Source of the DNA: an uncultured bacterium
Lineage (GTDB): Bacteria > Bacteroidota > Bacteroidia > Bacteroidales > Paludibacteraceae
DNA length: 6,656 bases
Direction: 5' to 3'
Assembly (NCBI GenBank): GCA_947074225.1
Contig: CAMTOX010000111.1
Coordinates: forward strand, 1 to 6,656
In this document: piece after piece, positions 1 through 5,744 of the stretch
Position numbering within the stretch: position 1 is the stretch's first letter
Layout: each line of letters starts with the position of its first letter
The notes under the pieces: generated by a model
Told to the model about the DNA's origin: nothing
Seen by the model: the letters and a program-made list of their open reading frames with translations, nothing else
Database searches by the model: none
Program-made: the position numbers and the translations under genes

Positions 1-35
1 GAATGTTATCAAAAGGATCAGACAAGCAGGAAGTC

Positions 36-239
36 ATGAAATTCGTAAATCTTCTCATTAAGCCGCCCTCCAGCCTTTGCAATATGCGTTGTCGCTACTG
101 CTTTTACCATGATGTTGCCAGCCATCGAGAGATTTCCAGCTTCGGCTTTATGGCGATCGAGACAGCGGATCGGCTGATTGCGCAGGCGTTTGTGCTGGTA
201 GTGGTTGGCATCTTTTTTTTTACTGTTTTTCATTTTTGA
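36..239 (+). pseudogene. 5' fragment of a radical-SAM, anaerobic sulfatase-maturase-like gene
   Basis: The reading frame from the ATG at 36 gives 67 residues. Residues 2-52 look like the N-terminus of an anaerobic sulfatase-maturating enzyme, a radical-SAM protein that converts a Cys or Ser of sulfatases to formylglycine. The CxxxCxxC motif for the 4Fe-4S/SAM cluster is seen as C15, C19 and C22, inside the segment IKPPSSLCNMRCRYCFYHD. Family members are about 370 residues long; here similarity ends near F52 (base ~191) and is replaced by a hydrophobic tail and a stop at 237-239. The SAM-domain remainder and the C-terminal SPASM clusters are therefore absent, and the product cannot be an active enzyme. 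An in-frame ATG at 3 adds 11 residues, but the ATG at 36 has an AGGA at 28-31 and matches the family start better. The LLIKPxSSxCN form resembles clostridial rather than Bacteroides enzymes. It could be a transfer remnant or an assembly junction. Confidence 0.6.
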
Positions 240-257
240 AGCTCTTTTCTAATGACA

Positions 258-294
258 AAAAAGCCCTGAAGATATAAACACTTCAGGGCTTTTT
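258..294 (-). terminator. Bidirectional Rho-independent terminator, downstream of hutI
   Basis: Bases 258-271 pair perfectly with 281-294 (14 bp, GC-rich core GCCCTGAAG), around a 9-base loop. The stem is flanked by A and T runs, so it gives a U-tract in both directions. It lies 40 bases past the hutI stop codon and would also end any rightward transcript from the fragment at 36-239. Confidence 0.88.
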
Positions 295-334
295 AAATGG
301 TATAATCATTTAAACCAATAGTTCGGAATGTGGG

Positions 335-1576
335 TTATAGTGTCACCTCCTCGCCATTCAACACCACGCGGCTAATGATATTTTGCGTATAGGCATAGGG
401 AATATAATCGACCGAAGAGATAGGTTTGGTGATATAGAAGTTTGCTTGTTTTCCCACACAGATAGATCCGTGCGAGGCACTCAACCCTAATGCTGCGGCG
501 CCATTTATGGTGGTGGCATTAATGGCTTCGGCAGGGAGCATACGCATTTTAATGCATGCCAAAGAGAGCACAAACTTCATGTTTCCCGATGGGGTTGAGC
601 CGGGGTTATAGTCGGTAGCTAGGGCTACGGGCAGTCCCGCTGCCATCATCTCCTTAACCGGGGTGAAGGGAAGGTTCAAGAAGAACGAGGTGCCTGGTAG
701 CGCTGTAGGGATGGTGCTGCTTTGGCGCAATACCTCTATCTCCACCTCCGTCATACGCTCCAAATGGTCGACCGACACTGCGTTATGCTCCACACCCACC
801 TGTACCCCTCCGGATACGGCTAGCTCGTTGGCATGTATCTTGGGCAAGAGTCCATATTCGGCACCCACCTTGAGCATGCGTGCGGTCTCCTCGCAAGTGA
901 AGAACCCTTCGTCGCAAAACACATCAATATATTCGGCCAATCCTTCGGCTGCTACCGCAGGAATCATCTCATTACAGATTAAATCTACATACTCGCCCTG
1001 ACGTCCCTTATAGGGTGCCGGTACGGCATGTGCTCCCAAGAAGGTGGCTTTAATGGTCATGGGGGTATTCTCCTTTAGGCGTTTAATAACGCGCAACATC
1101 TTCAGCTCATCCTCGGTGGTGAGTCCGTAGCCACTCTTAATCTCGCAGGCTCCTGTGCCATAGCTTATCATCTCGTAGATGCGTGCTTCCGACTGTTGGT
1201 AGAGCTCATCTTCCGAGGTCTCGTGCAGACGTTTGGCACTATTCAAGATTCCTCCCCCACGTTTAGCAATCTCCTCGTAGCTCAACCCACGAATCTTATC
1301 GATAAACTCATGTTCGCGGCTTCCGGCATATACAATATGGGTATGTCCGTCGCAATACGAGGGCAACACCATGCCCCCTTGCGCATCAATAACGCTGTCG
1401 GCAGTGGCAGGTGCTTCGCTCATAGGGCCAAAGGCTTTTATCTTATCTCCTTGGGCCAAGAGGTAGCAATGCTCCATTATAGGTAACTGTGCCATGTCGG
1501 CACCACGCACAGCATCGCGAGGTGTTTGTTCCACCTGCACCAACTGTGCAATATTTGTGATTAATAGGCTTTTCAT
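335..1576 (-). CDS. hutI: Imidazolonepropionase (histidine degradation)
   Basis: Imidazolonepropionase is a cytoplasmic amidohydrolase-superfamily enzyme that hydrolyses 4-imidazolone-5-propanoate to N-formimino-L-glutamate, the third step of histidine breakdown. The protein is 413 residues from the ATG at 1576, the usual family length. Visible landmarks are the metal-binding HxH (H78, H80, in CDGHTH), the KSGYGL substrate loop (147-152), H183 in FLGAHAVP, the metal histidine H248 with E251 (HANEL), H271 (VDHLE) and the metal aspartate D322 in TDYNPGS. An upstream ATG at 1591 (MNKTT) is possible. A TTG start at 1618 is not, because it lies upstream of the -7 box and predicted transcript start. 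With its own promoter and terminator the gene looks monocistronic; hutH, hutU and ftcD or hutG are not in the window. Identity is secure; only the start is uncertain. Confidence 0.96.
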   Translation of the reverse strand: MKSLLITNIAQLVQVEQTPRDAVRGADMAQLPIMEHCYLLAQGDKIKAFGPMSEAPATADSVIDAQGGMVLPSYCDGHTHIVYAGSREHEFIDKIRGLSYEEIAKRGGGILNSAKRLHETSEDELYQQSEARIYEMISYGTGACEIKSGYGLTTEDELKMLRVIKRLKENTPMTIKATFLGAHAVPAPYKGRQGEYVDLICNEMIPAVAAEGLAEYIDVFCDEGFFTCEETARMLKVGAEYGLLPKIHANELAVSGGVQVGVEHNAVSVDHLERMTEVEIEVLRQSSTIPTALPGTSFFLNLPFTPVKEMMAAGLPVALATDYNPGSTPSGNMKFVLSLACIKMRMLPAEAINATTINGAAALGLSASHGSICVGKQANFYITKPISSVDYIPYAYTQNIISRVVLNGEEVTL

Positions 1577-1604
1577 AGTTGTTTTATTCATGGTTTTAGA
1601 GGCA

Positions 1605-1635
1605 CGAAGATACAACAATAAAAATAATTTGTCAA
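1605..1635 (-). promoter_or_regulatory. Bacteroides-type promoter for hutI
   Basis: On the minus strand TTG at 1635-1633 is followed after 20 bases by TATCTTCG at 1612-1605. This matches the Bacteroidetes housekeeping pattern (TTTG, 19-21 bases, TAnnTTTG) with one mismatch in the -7 box. The predicted transcript start near 1600 leaves a leader of about 9 bases to the ATG at 1591, or about 24 to the ATG at 1576. Confidence 0.6.
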
Positions 1636-2035
1636 GACATGCATGAGCACTGCTTGCTTTTCTCTATTGTGTAGCATCTTCAAACCTTGTCAATCTCTTT
1701 TGAAATCCTTAAGTCGCCCTTATGAGGTGGCGTGCTTTACCTTCAGGTTGCTGCCAAAGAGGAACCAAAGTCGTATCAAAGAGGAACCAAATTGGGGCAT
1801 AGCATCCGAATTTGGTTCGACTTTGATGGCGCTTCTGTGGCTGTTTCATAGCACTTAGCACAACTGCTGTTTCACCCATTCTTAGGGTATAATTTTGCTC
1901 TACACCCTTTAATGGCTCCATTTATAGATTGAAGAGTTGGGTTTTGGTTTTTAGTAAATAATTGTTTTTAATCTTTTATCTTGAATTTAAAATGTTAATT
2001 TTATAGTTTCATTTTTAAGAATCATTCCTTTAGTC
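1636..2035. other. Gene-free spacer upstream of hutI
   Basis: No convincing gene is seen here. Open frames of about 70 codons exist on both strands (1643-1858 plus, 1709-1921 minus), but they overlap each other, cross the repeat cluster at 1755-1826 and resemble no protein I know. The right part, from about 1930, is very AT-rich. The spacer separates the divergently transcribed hutI from the elements leading to the sigma operon. Confidence 0.6.
1755..1826. repeat. Small direct and inverted repeat cluster
   Basis: The 15-mer CAAAGAGGAACCAAA occurs exactly at 1755-1769 and 1777-1791 (22-base period). The second copy runs into GAACCAAATT (1784-1793), which is perfectly inverted as AATTTGGTTC at 1809-1818. 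The following GACTTTGAT (1818-1826) echoes, in inverse orientation, the ATCAAAG and AAGTCG words of the first unit. It looks like a degenerate copy of a dispersed palindromic intergenic repeat; only one cluster is visible here. Confidence 0.6.
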
Positions 2036-2043
2036 TATATTTG
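2012..2043 (+). promoter_or_regulatory. Putative Bacteroides-type promoter
   Basis: TATATTTG at 2036-2043 is a perfect TAnnTTTG -7 box. About 19-20 bases upstream there is only a weak -33 match (TTTT around 2012-2016). The predicted transcript start is near 2050. No start codon of a convincing gene follows, but a run of hairpins does. Confidence 0.4.
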
Positions 2044-2049
2044 TAATCC

Positions 2050-2273
2050 AAAACTGAGTTATTTCAATATTGATACTTATTGCTAATTTGTAATAATCAC
2101 TTCTCTTGATAGCTTGATGTTTGGAGTTGCGCAGCTACTGTAATGGCGGTGTAACTCTACTTTCTCTTTGGGTAAAAACCTCCAAGTTTTCAGAGGTAAC
2201 CGTCTGTTACAGACGTTGTATAAGTTGGCTGCTTTCTCTGTTGCTATTGAGAAGCGGCTATTTCCTTTTTTTT
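2050..2273 (+). ncRNA. Candidate structured small RNA (unassigned)
   Basis: Between the promoter-like box at 2036-2043 and a terminator-like hairpin at 2228-2273, three further hairpins follow each other. 2124-2132 pairs with 2149-2157 (9 bp with two G-U pairs). ACCTC at 2178-2182 pairs with GAGGT at 2193-2197. CGTCTG at 2201-2206 pairs with CAGACG at 2210-2215 around a 3-base loop. The only open frame on this strand (2121-2345) runs through the terminator and is not convincingly coding. I see no match to a known riboswitch core, SRP RNA or tmRNA. It could be a free small RNA, or a leader with conditional termination for the sigma operon 140 bases further on. Existence as a transcript is inference. 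Confidence 0.3.
2228..2273 (+). terminator. Putative Rho-independent terminator
   Basis: GCTGCTTTCTC at 2228-2238 pairs with GAGAAGCGGC at 2249-2258 (10 pairs, one G-U, one bulged T), with a 10-base loop. Eight T residues lie at 2266-2273, but seven bases separate stem and T-run, which is longer than ideal. Confidence 0.45.
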
Positions 2274-2280
2274 AGAATAC

Positions 2281-2288
2281 TATTTTTG
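2281..2288 (+). promoter_or_regulatory. Putative -7 box of the sigma-operon promoter
   Basis: TATTTTTG is a perfect TAnnTTTG match directly after the T-run of the preceding terminator. A -33 TTTG at the right distance is not seen; TTTC at 2261-2264 is too close. If used, transcription would start near 2295 and leave a leader of about 120 bases before the sigma factor ATG at 2415. Confidence 0.3.
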
Positions 2289-2291
2289 AAT

Positions 2292-2350
2292 AATAACCTA
2301 AGGCATGAATGGTTATTTCAGGAGCTACAATGCCCCTTATTGTGATGTGA
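2292..2350 (+). promoter_or_regulatory. Structured leader with a six-codon upstream ORF
   Basis: AATAACC (2292-2298) is perfectly inverted as GGTTATT (2311-2317). AGGAG at 2320-2324 then precedes an ATG at 2330 that opens a tiny frame, MPLIVM, ending with TGA at 2348-2350. The same stretch can fold as ACAAT (2327-2331) with ATTGT (2339-2343), which would hide that ATG. A Shine-Dalgarno-like site is notable because the main genes here lack one. The short frame could equally be chance. Confidence 0.25.
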
Positions 2351-2382
2351 AATAATTTATTGATGTTCTTAGAAAAAAACTT

Positions 2383-2405
2383 GTTACATAACTGCAAAAT
2401 GTAAC
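2383..2405 (+). promoter_or_regulatory. Perfect palindrome just upstream of the sigma factor start
   Basis: GTTACAT at 2383-2389 is perfectly inverted as ATGTAAC at 2399-2405 around a 9-base spacer, with half-site centres 16 bases apart. It ends 9 bases before the sigma factor ATG. It fits an operator for a dimeric regulator, or a leader hairpin placed where a ribosome must bind. Which of these, if either, cannot be told from one copy. Confidence 0.45.
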
Positions 2406-2414
2406 TCTTATTTT

Positions 2415-3029
2415 ATGAGTGAAGTTATAAACAAAGAATTTTGGAAATTGATTCGTCAAGGCGACAGCAAAGCCTTTGCAACGCTTTACGATCAATATGC
2501 CGATATGCTATATAACTATGGCTATCGGATAGTGGCCGATGCCGATTTGGTATCGAATGCTATACAGTCGTTGTTTATCTATATTTACGATAAGCGTAAG
2601 AACATAGATATGCCTAATCAGGTGAGTGCCTATTTATGTGTGTCGTTACGGCGCTTGATATTGAAGGAGGTGAGCGATGCCAGAAATGGTAATACCATAG
2701 CTTTTGATGAGGTGGTGGAGAACTCTACCTTCGATGTGGAGATTGATGTGGAGCGTAGCATTATAAAGTCGGAAACAGACGGTGCTACCATAGTAGCATT
2801 TAAGGAGGCACTCTCAGAGCTCTCCGGACAACAGCAAGAGGTGATCTATTTAAAATATTATCAAGGATTGAACAACGACGAGATTGCTGCGATAATAGGT
2901 AGTACCAATCAGGTGGTGCGCAATGTCGCCTCGCGTGCCATAGCCCGACTACGTAATAGCGATGTCTTGATAAAACTTGTGGCGGCAGGAACTGCTGTTT
3001 TACTTTTGTATCTGATTTTTCATAAATAG
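2415..3029 (+). CDS. ECF-type RNA polymerase sigma factor with C-terminal membrane helix
   Basis: This 204-residue protein is a group-4 (ECF) sigma-70 factor that would direct RNA polymerase to a dedicated set of promoters. Region 2 spans about residues 18-88; its second helix DLVSNAIQSLFIYIYDKR matches the usual core-binding segment. Region 4 spans about 126-181, with the helix-turn-helix NNDEIAAIIGSTNQVVRNVASRAIARLR around 153-180, preceded by LSGQQQEVIYLKYYQG. Odd feature: after region 4 the chain ends in an uncharged stretch, residues 188-202 (LVAAGTAVLLLYLIF), flanked by K187 and a terminal HK, a likely membrane helix that would hold the factor at the inner membrane. ATG at 2415 is the only reasonable start; no Shine-Dalgarno site is seen. 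The FecR-type gene begins 6 bases after the stop, so the two are surely co-transcribed. Target promoters are unknown. Confidence 0.93.
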   Translation: MSEVINKEFWKLIRQGDSKAFATLYDQYADMLYNYGYRIVADADLVSNAIQSLFIYIYDKRKNIDMPNQVSAYLCVSLRRLILKEVSDARNGNTIAFDEVVENSTFDVEIDVERSIIKSETDGATIVAFKEALSELSGQQQEVIYLKYYQGLNNDEIAAIIGSTNQVVRNVASRAIARLRNSDVLIKLVAAGTAVLLLYLIFHK

Positions 3030-3035
3030 TTGATC

Positions 3036-3830
3036 ATGGATCGAGAAAAAAACATAATAGATTTGTTGGAGAATACCGAGGCGAAAGAGTTGGTGTTTGA
3101 AGGTAAAGAGCAGGTAAAGAGCTCTATATTAGCCTATATAATGCAACAGAGCGGAGTGGTTAAACCGCTCTATAAAAATGTGGCTCTCATGGCAGCCTCT
3201 ATTTTACTTCTGGTGGCTCTGGGATTGGGTATAGCTTATAAAGCCAGCGAAGTAACCTTAAGTGCCGGACTAGAGAGCAATGCGGTAACACTCTATAGCA
3301 ATGTACAGATAGTGCTGGAGCCAAACGCTTCGGTAACCTACAATAGTTTCACATGGCGCTTTAACCGTGAGCTGACATTAAGAGGTGTGGCCTCTTTTGA
3401 TGTGAGCAAAGGAAAGTTCAAAGTTCTTACACAGGCGGGAGAGATTCAGGTGCTTGGCACACAATTTAAGGTGGCAGAGGCAGAAAATGCCCTAGAGGTC
3501 TTCTGCTACGAAGGGAGTGTGCAGGTGAAGACACAGGCAGGAGAGAATGTGTTGCATAAAGATGAATATTTAATCTTTAATGGCGACACAAATGCCGTGG
3601 GAACAATAGAACTCCCAGAGGTGATTACTTACGATAATGTACCACTGGAACAGGTGTTGCAGCAACTGAAAACCATTTTTGGACTCACCATAGAGATGCA
3701 AGGCGACTATGCCGATATCTTTTACTCGGGTGCTATCTTCACCAAAGAATTAGCAATGAGCCTGGAGATGCTGTTTGGAAGCTGTAATATTAAATACACT
3801 TTAAATGGCACACACCTCACGCTCTATTAA
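3036..3830 (+). CDS. FecR-type anti-sigma factor with C-terminal STN-like domain
   Basis: The 264-residue protein is a single-pass inner-membrane regulator of the FecR family, expected to hold the adjacent ECF sigma factor in check and release it on a periplasmic signal. Residues 1-45 are cytoplasmic and short, residues 46-68 form the membrane helix (NVALMAASILLLVALGLGI core), about 85-180 form the FecR beta domain (LEPNASVTYNS, LTLRGVASFDV, VLGTQFKV, VFCYEGSVQV), and 195-264 form the STN-like C-terminal module typical of Bacteroidetes (DUF4974: ITYDNVPLEQVLQQL, ending YTLNGTHLTLY). Start chosen: ATG at 3036, 6 bases after the sigma stop; an in-frame TTG at 3030 would abut that stop. The N-terminal part lacks the strongly recognisable sigma-binding zinc-finger fold, as is usual for this family. 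Partner assignment rests on gene order. Confidence 0.92.
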   Translation: MDREKNIIDLLENTEAKELVFEGKEQVKSSILAYIMQQSGVVKPLYKNVALMAASILLLVALGLGIAYKASEVTLSAGLESNAVTLYSNVQIVLEPNASVTYNSFTWRFNRELTLRGVASFDVSKGKFKVLTQAGEIQVLGTQFKVAEAENALEVFCYEGSVQVKTQAGENVLHKDEYLIFNGDTNAVGTIELPEVITYDNVPLEQVLQQLKTIFGLTIEMQGDYADIFYSGAIFTKELAMSLEMLFGSCNIKYTLNGTHLTLY

Positions 3831-3851
3831 TGACGGTGTGCCATACTTTTT
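3807..3851 (+). terminator. Weak terminator-like hairpin at the end of the anti-sigma gene
   Basis: GGCACAC at 3807-3813, inside the last codons, pairs with GTGTGCC at 3836-3842, followed by a five-T run at 3847-3851. The 22-base loop makes it weak. It may only reduce read-through into the gene at 3937, so it does not rule out an operon. Confidence 0.28.
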
Positions 3852-3936
3852 ACTCAATGATAGAAGATAACGCATGAATTAGCCTTCTGCAAGGGCTCTT
3901 TCAATGACTCCCAAAATGTTTTAGATTTATTAGATT

Positions 3937-4770
3937 ATGCAATATAGATTACTCATTATTATTCTACTTCTCTGTGCTTCTGTGAGCAATAGTGTAGCAC
4001 AGTCGCGCAGCAATTTAACCGAGTTGTTAAATACCTTCTCTAAAGAGCGTAACATCACCATCTCTTTTAGCCCGACATTGACCAATGGGGTCTACCCAAA
4101 GAATAGCTCTTTGCAGGGCGAGATAGCAGTAGTGTTGAAACGTTTGTTGGCCGATAGTCCTTTAGAGTATAAGCAGATGAATGCTACTACTTACTATATT
4201 TTCAAGAGTGATAAACCGGTCGAGAAGCCTGCTGTGGCTCCCAAGCCAAAACCTCAACCACAGCCACAACCGGTGGCAGAGGCAAGCAAAGGGCCCGATT
4301 TGCACTGGAGCGTTAAAACAAATGCCTTGATAGACCTTACTACAACGGTGAATGTGGGGGTGGAACTGGGATTGTATGAACAGTGGTCGGTGCAGTTAAT
4401 GGCCTATGTGAATCCATGGAAGTTTGGCAATAATCATTTCAATCTCTATATGGTACAGCCCGAAGCACGTTACTGGTTCAATAATAATTTGGGCGGACAG
4501 TTTGTGGGTCTACATGTAAACGCCGGTTATTTTGACCTTAGCCGTTTAAGCTATACCGGTAACTTCTTAGGCAAAAACTTTACCCCAATAAAGGGTGGCG
4601 GAATTGGCGTAGGAGTGGACTATGGTTATAAATGGAACCTAAAGCAGCAGTGGTATATTGAGGCGGCAGTAGGTTTAGGATATTCGGCATTCTTCGGAGC
4701 TGAACAGAGAGTAGGACACTATGTGGGTGTTACCAAGTTGGCTTGTTCCATCTCTTATACCTTCAAATAG
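3937..4770 (+). CDS. Secreted STN-domain protein fused to a DUF3575-like outer-membrane barrel
   Basis: The 277-residue protein has a signal peptide (1-21, R4 then LLIIILLLCASV, likely cut after SVA). Next comes an STN domain (about 24-91: LTELLNTFSKERNITISFSP, then LQGEIAVVLKRLLADSPLEYKQMNATTYYIF), the periplasmic signalling module usually found on TonB-dependent transducers and secretins. A Pro/Lys/Gln linker follows at 94-112. The C-terminal part (about 123-277) resembles DUF3575 and looks like a small beta-barrel with alternating hydrophobic strands, ending in F276-K277 (SYTFK). There is no TonB plug and far too few residues for a 22-strand receptor. It starts 106 bases after the anti-sigma gene, same strand; a poor -33/-7 match (TTTC 3899-3902, TAGATTTA 3922-3929) lies too close to the ATG to be convincing. 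Inferred role: outer-membrane sensor or structural partner of the FecR/sigma pair. STN and DUF3575 assignments are by eye. Confidence 0.82.
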   Translation: MQYRLLIIILLLCASVSNSVAQSRSNLTELLNTFSKERNITISFSPTLTNGVYPKNSSLQGEIAVVLKRLLADSPLEYKQMNATTYYIFKSDKPVEKPAVAPKPKPQPQPQPVAEASKGPDLHWSVKTNALIDLTTTVNVGVELGLYEQWSVQLMAYVNPWKFGNNHFNLYMVQPEARYWFNNNLGGQFVGLHVNAGYFDLSRLSYTGNFLGKNFTPIKGGGIGVGVDYGYKWNLKQQWYIEAAVGLGYSAFFGAEQRVGHYVGVTKLACSISYTFK

Positions 4771-4794
4771 TTCTAACAACCAAGATTAGAGATT

Positions 4795-4849
4795 AAAAGA
4801 AGCGTGTGTTGGCGTAGGTGAAAACCCTGCACCAACACACGCTTCTTTT
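4795..4849 (+). terminator. Very strong Rho-independent terminator closing the sigma operon
   Basis: Bases 4795-4812 pair perfectly with 4832-4849 (18 bp including GAAGCGTGTGTTGG). Within the loop GTAGG (4814-4818) pairs with CCTGC (4826-4830) with one G-U pair, so the stem is almost continuous at about 23 pairs. An A-run on the left and T-run on the right make it usable from both sides. It starts 24 bases past the stop codon at 4768-4770. Confidence 0.92.
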
Positions 4850-5521
4850 CATATAACCTCGCATAAAATAGAGTCAGACCATTCCCGGTTATTGCATGAG
4901 GCGATGCTCAATGTTAACTCCTCTCATCTCTCTAAATAGGTAGGTGTTGCAATTATATTTTTGCAACCTCACCTTCTGTTGGCTATATATAGACACCGCA
5001 TTTGGGGTTGACACCAAACGCATCTGTTCGGAAACGGTAGGCTATACGCTCCATGGTTATTTATCATTTTAACATGCCGTTGTCACCCCCAGTAACTATT
5101 TTCTGCCTCTTTGAAGAGTAACCTCTCGGTAACCCTTCACTTTACTCTTTGAGCTTTATGGAGATGAATGGTTCTATTTGGTTAGGATTTATAGAATTAA
5201 AATCGCTTCATACGCACCATCTCGGTCACTGCAATGCGTTGAACCTTTTTGGAATGTTATACTCCTTTCTTAGTGCTCTTTAGTTGGTGTTAATCACTAC
5301 GAACAGAGCTTCTTATGCTACAATACAAACAATATTTCTTTTTTTTCAAAAAATATGTGTTACAAAATGATTATTGTTCACTCTTACTACTTGTTAAGAA
5401 TAGTTAGTCGTGAGACTATGCCACAGTATCCAATCTAATGGGTTTCGACAGATAAAAGTAATTTTTTTGAGTGTTAAAAATAATTGTATTTATAACTTAT
5501 GAAACTTAAGAGATTCTGTGT

Positions 5522-5575
5522 GATAGTATTTTTCCAAAGAGACGAAGTAAAATGACTCTCTTTGGAAAAGCTATC
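5522..5575. repeat. Long two-step inverted repeat
   Basis: Bases 5530-5542 (TTTTCCAAAGAGA) pair perfectly with 5557-5569 around a 14-base loop. After a small asymmetric interruption (three bases left, one base right) GATAG at 5522-5526 pairs with CTATC at 5571-5575. There is no T-run on the plus strand after it, so it is a poor rightward terminator. Read on the minus strand it is likewise followed by little T. It may be an RNA fold or the tips of a tiny non-coding element. Confidence 0.6.
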
Positions 5576-5744
5576 AAAAGCCTCACAACGCATTTAGCAA
5601 AGACAAATTAGCTCATGTTGGTGCGGTTATTCTACTCATAGGCCATCTATTTGGTATAGCCAATTCAAAGAACTAAATACAGCTCATCCCTTAATGAGCC
5701 TCTGTATGAATTATTAATAGACGAAGTGTAAGGGCGCTTCTCGG

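Noticed and set aside
18..233. Minus-strand frame over the maturase fragment
   Set aside because: The plus strand carries the recognisable CxxxCxxC radical-SAM sequence; the antisense frame resembles nothing.
663..1486. Plus-strand open frames inside hutI
   Set aside because: They are antisense shadows of a fully conserved enzyme-coding region.
1643..1921. Open frames of about 70 codons on both strands upstream of hutI
   Set aside because: They overlap each other, are read through the repeat cluster and show no recognisable domain or leader; they look like chance or repeat-derived frames.
2121..2345. 74-codon plus-strand frame before the sigma gene
   Set aside because: It runs through the hairpins and the terminator-like element at 2228-2273, and its composition is not protein-like.
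3030..3035. TTG start for the anti-sigma gene directly abutting the sigma stop
   Set aside because: An ATG two codons later is the more usual start, and the two extra residues add nothing to the domain.
3881..3897. Hairpin AGCCTT/AAGGGCT between the anti-sigma and STN genes as a terminator
   Set aside because: It has a bulge, a very small loop and no adequate T-run.
4946..5699. CRISPR array or invertible promoter suggested by the many inverted repeats
   Set aside because: The repeats differ in sequence and spacing, so no array. The arms are short and close together, so they fit hairpins rather than recombinase sites flanking an invertible segment.
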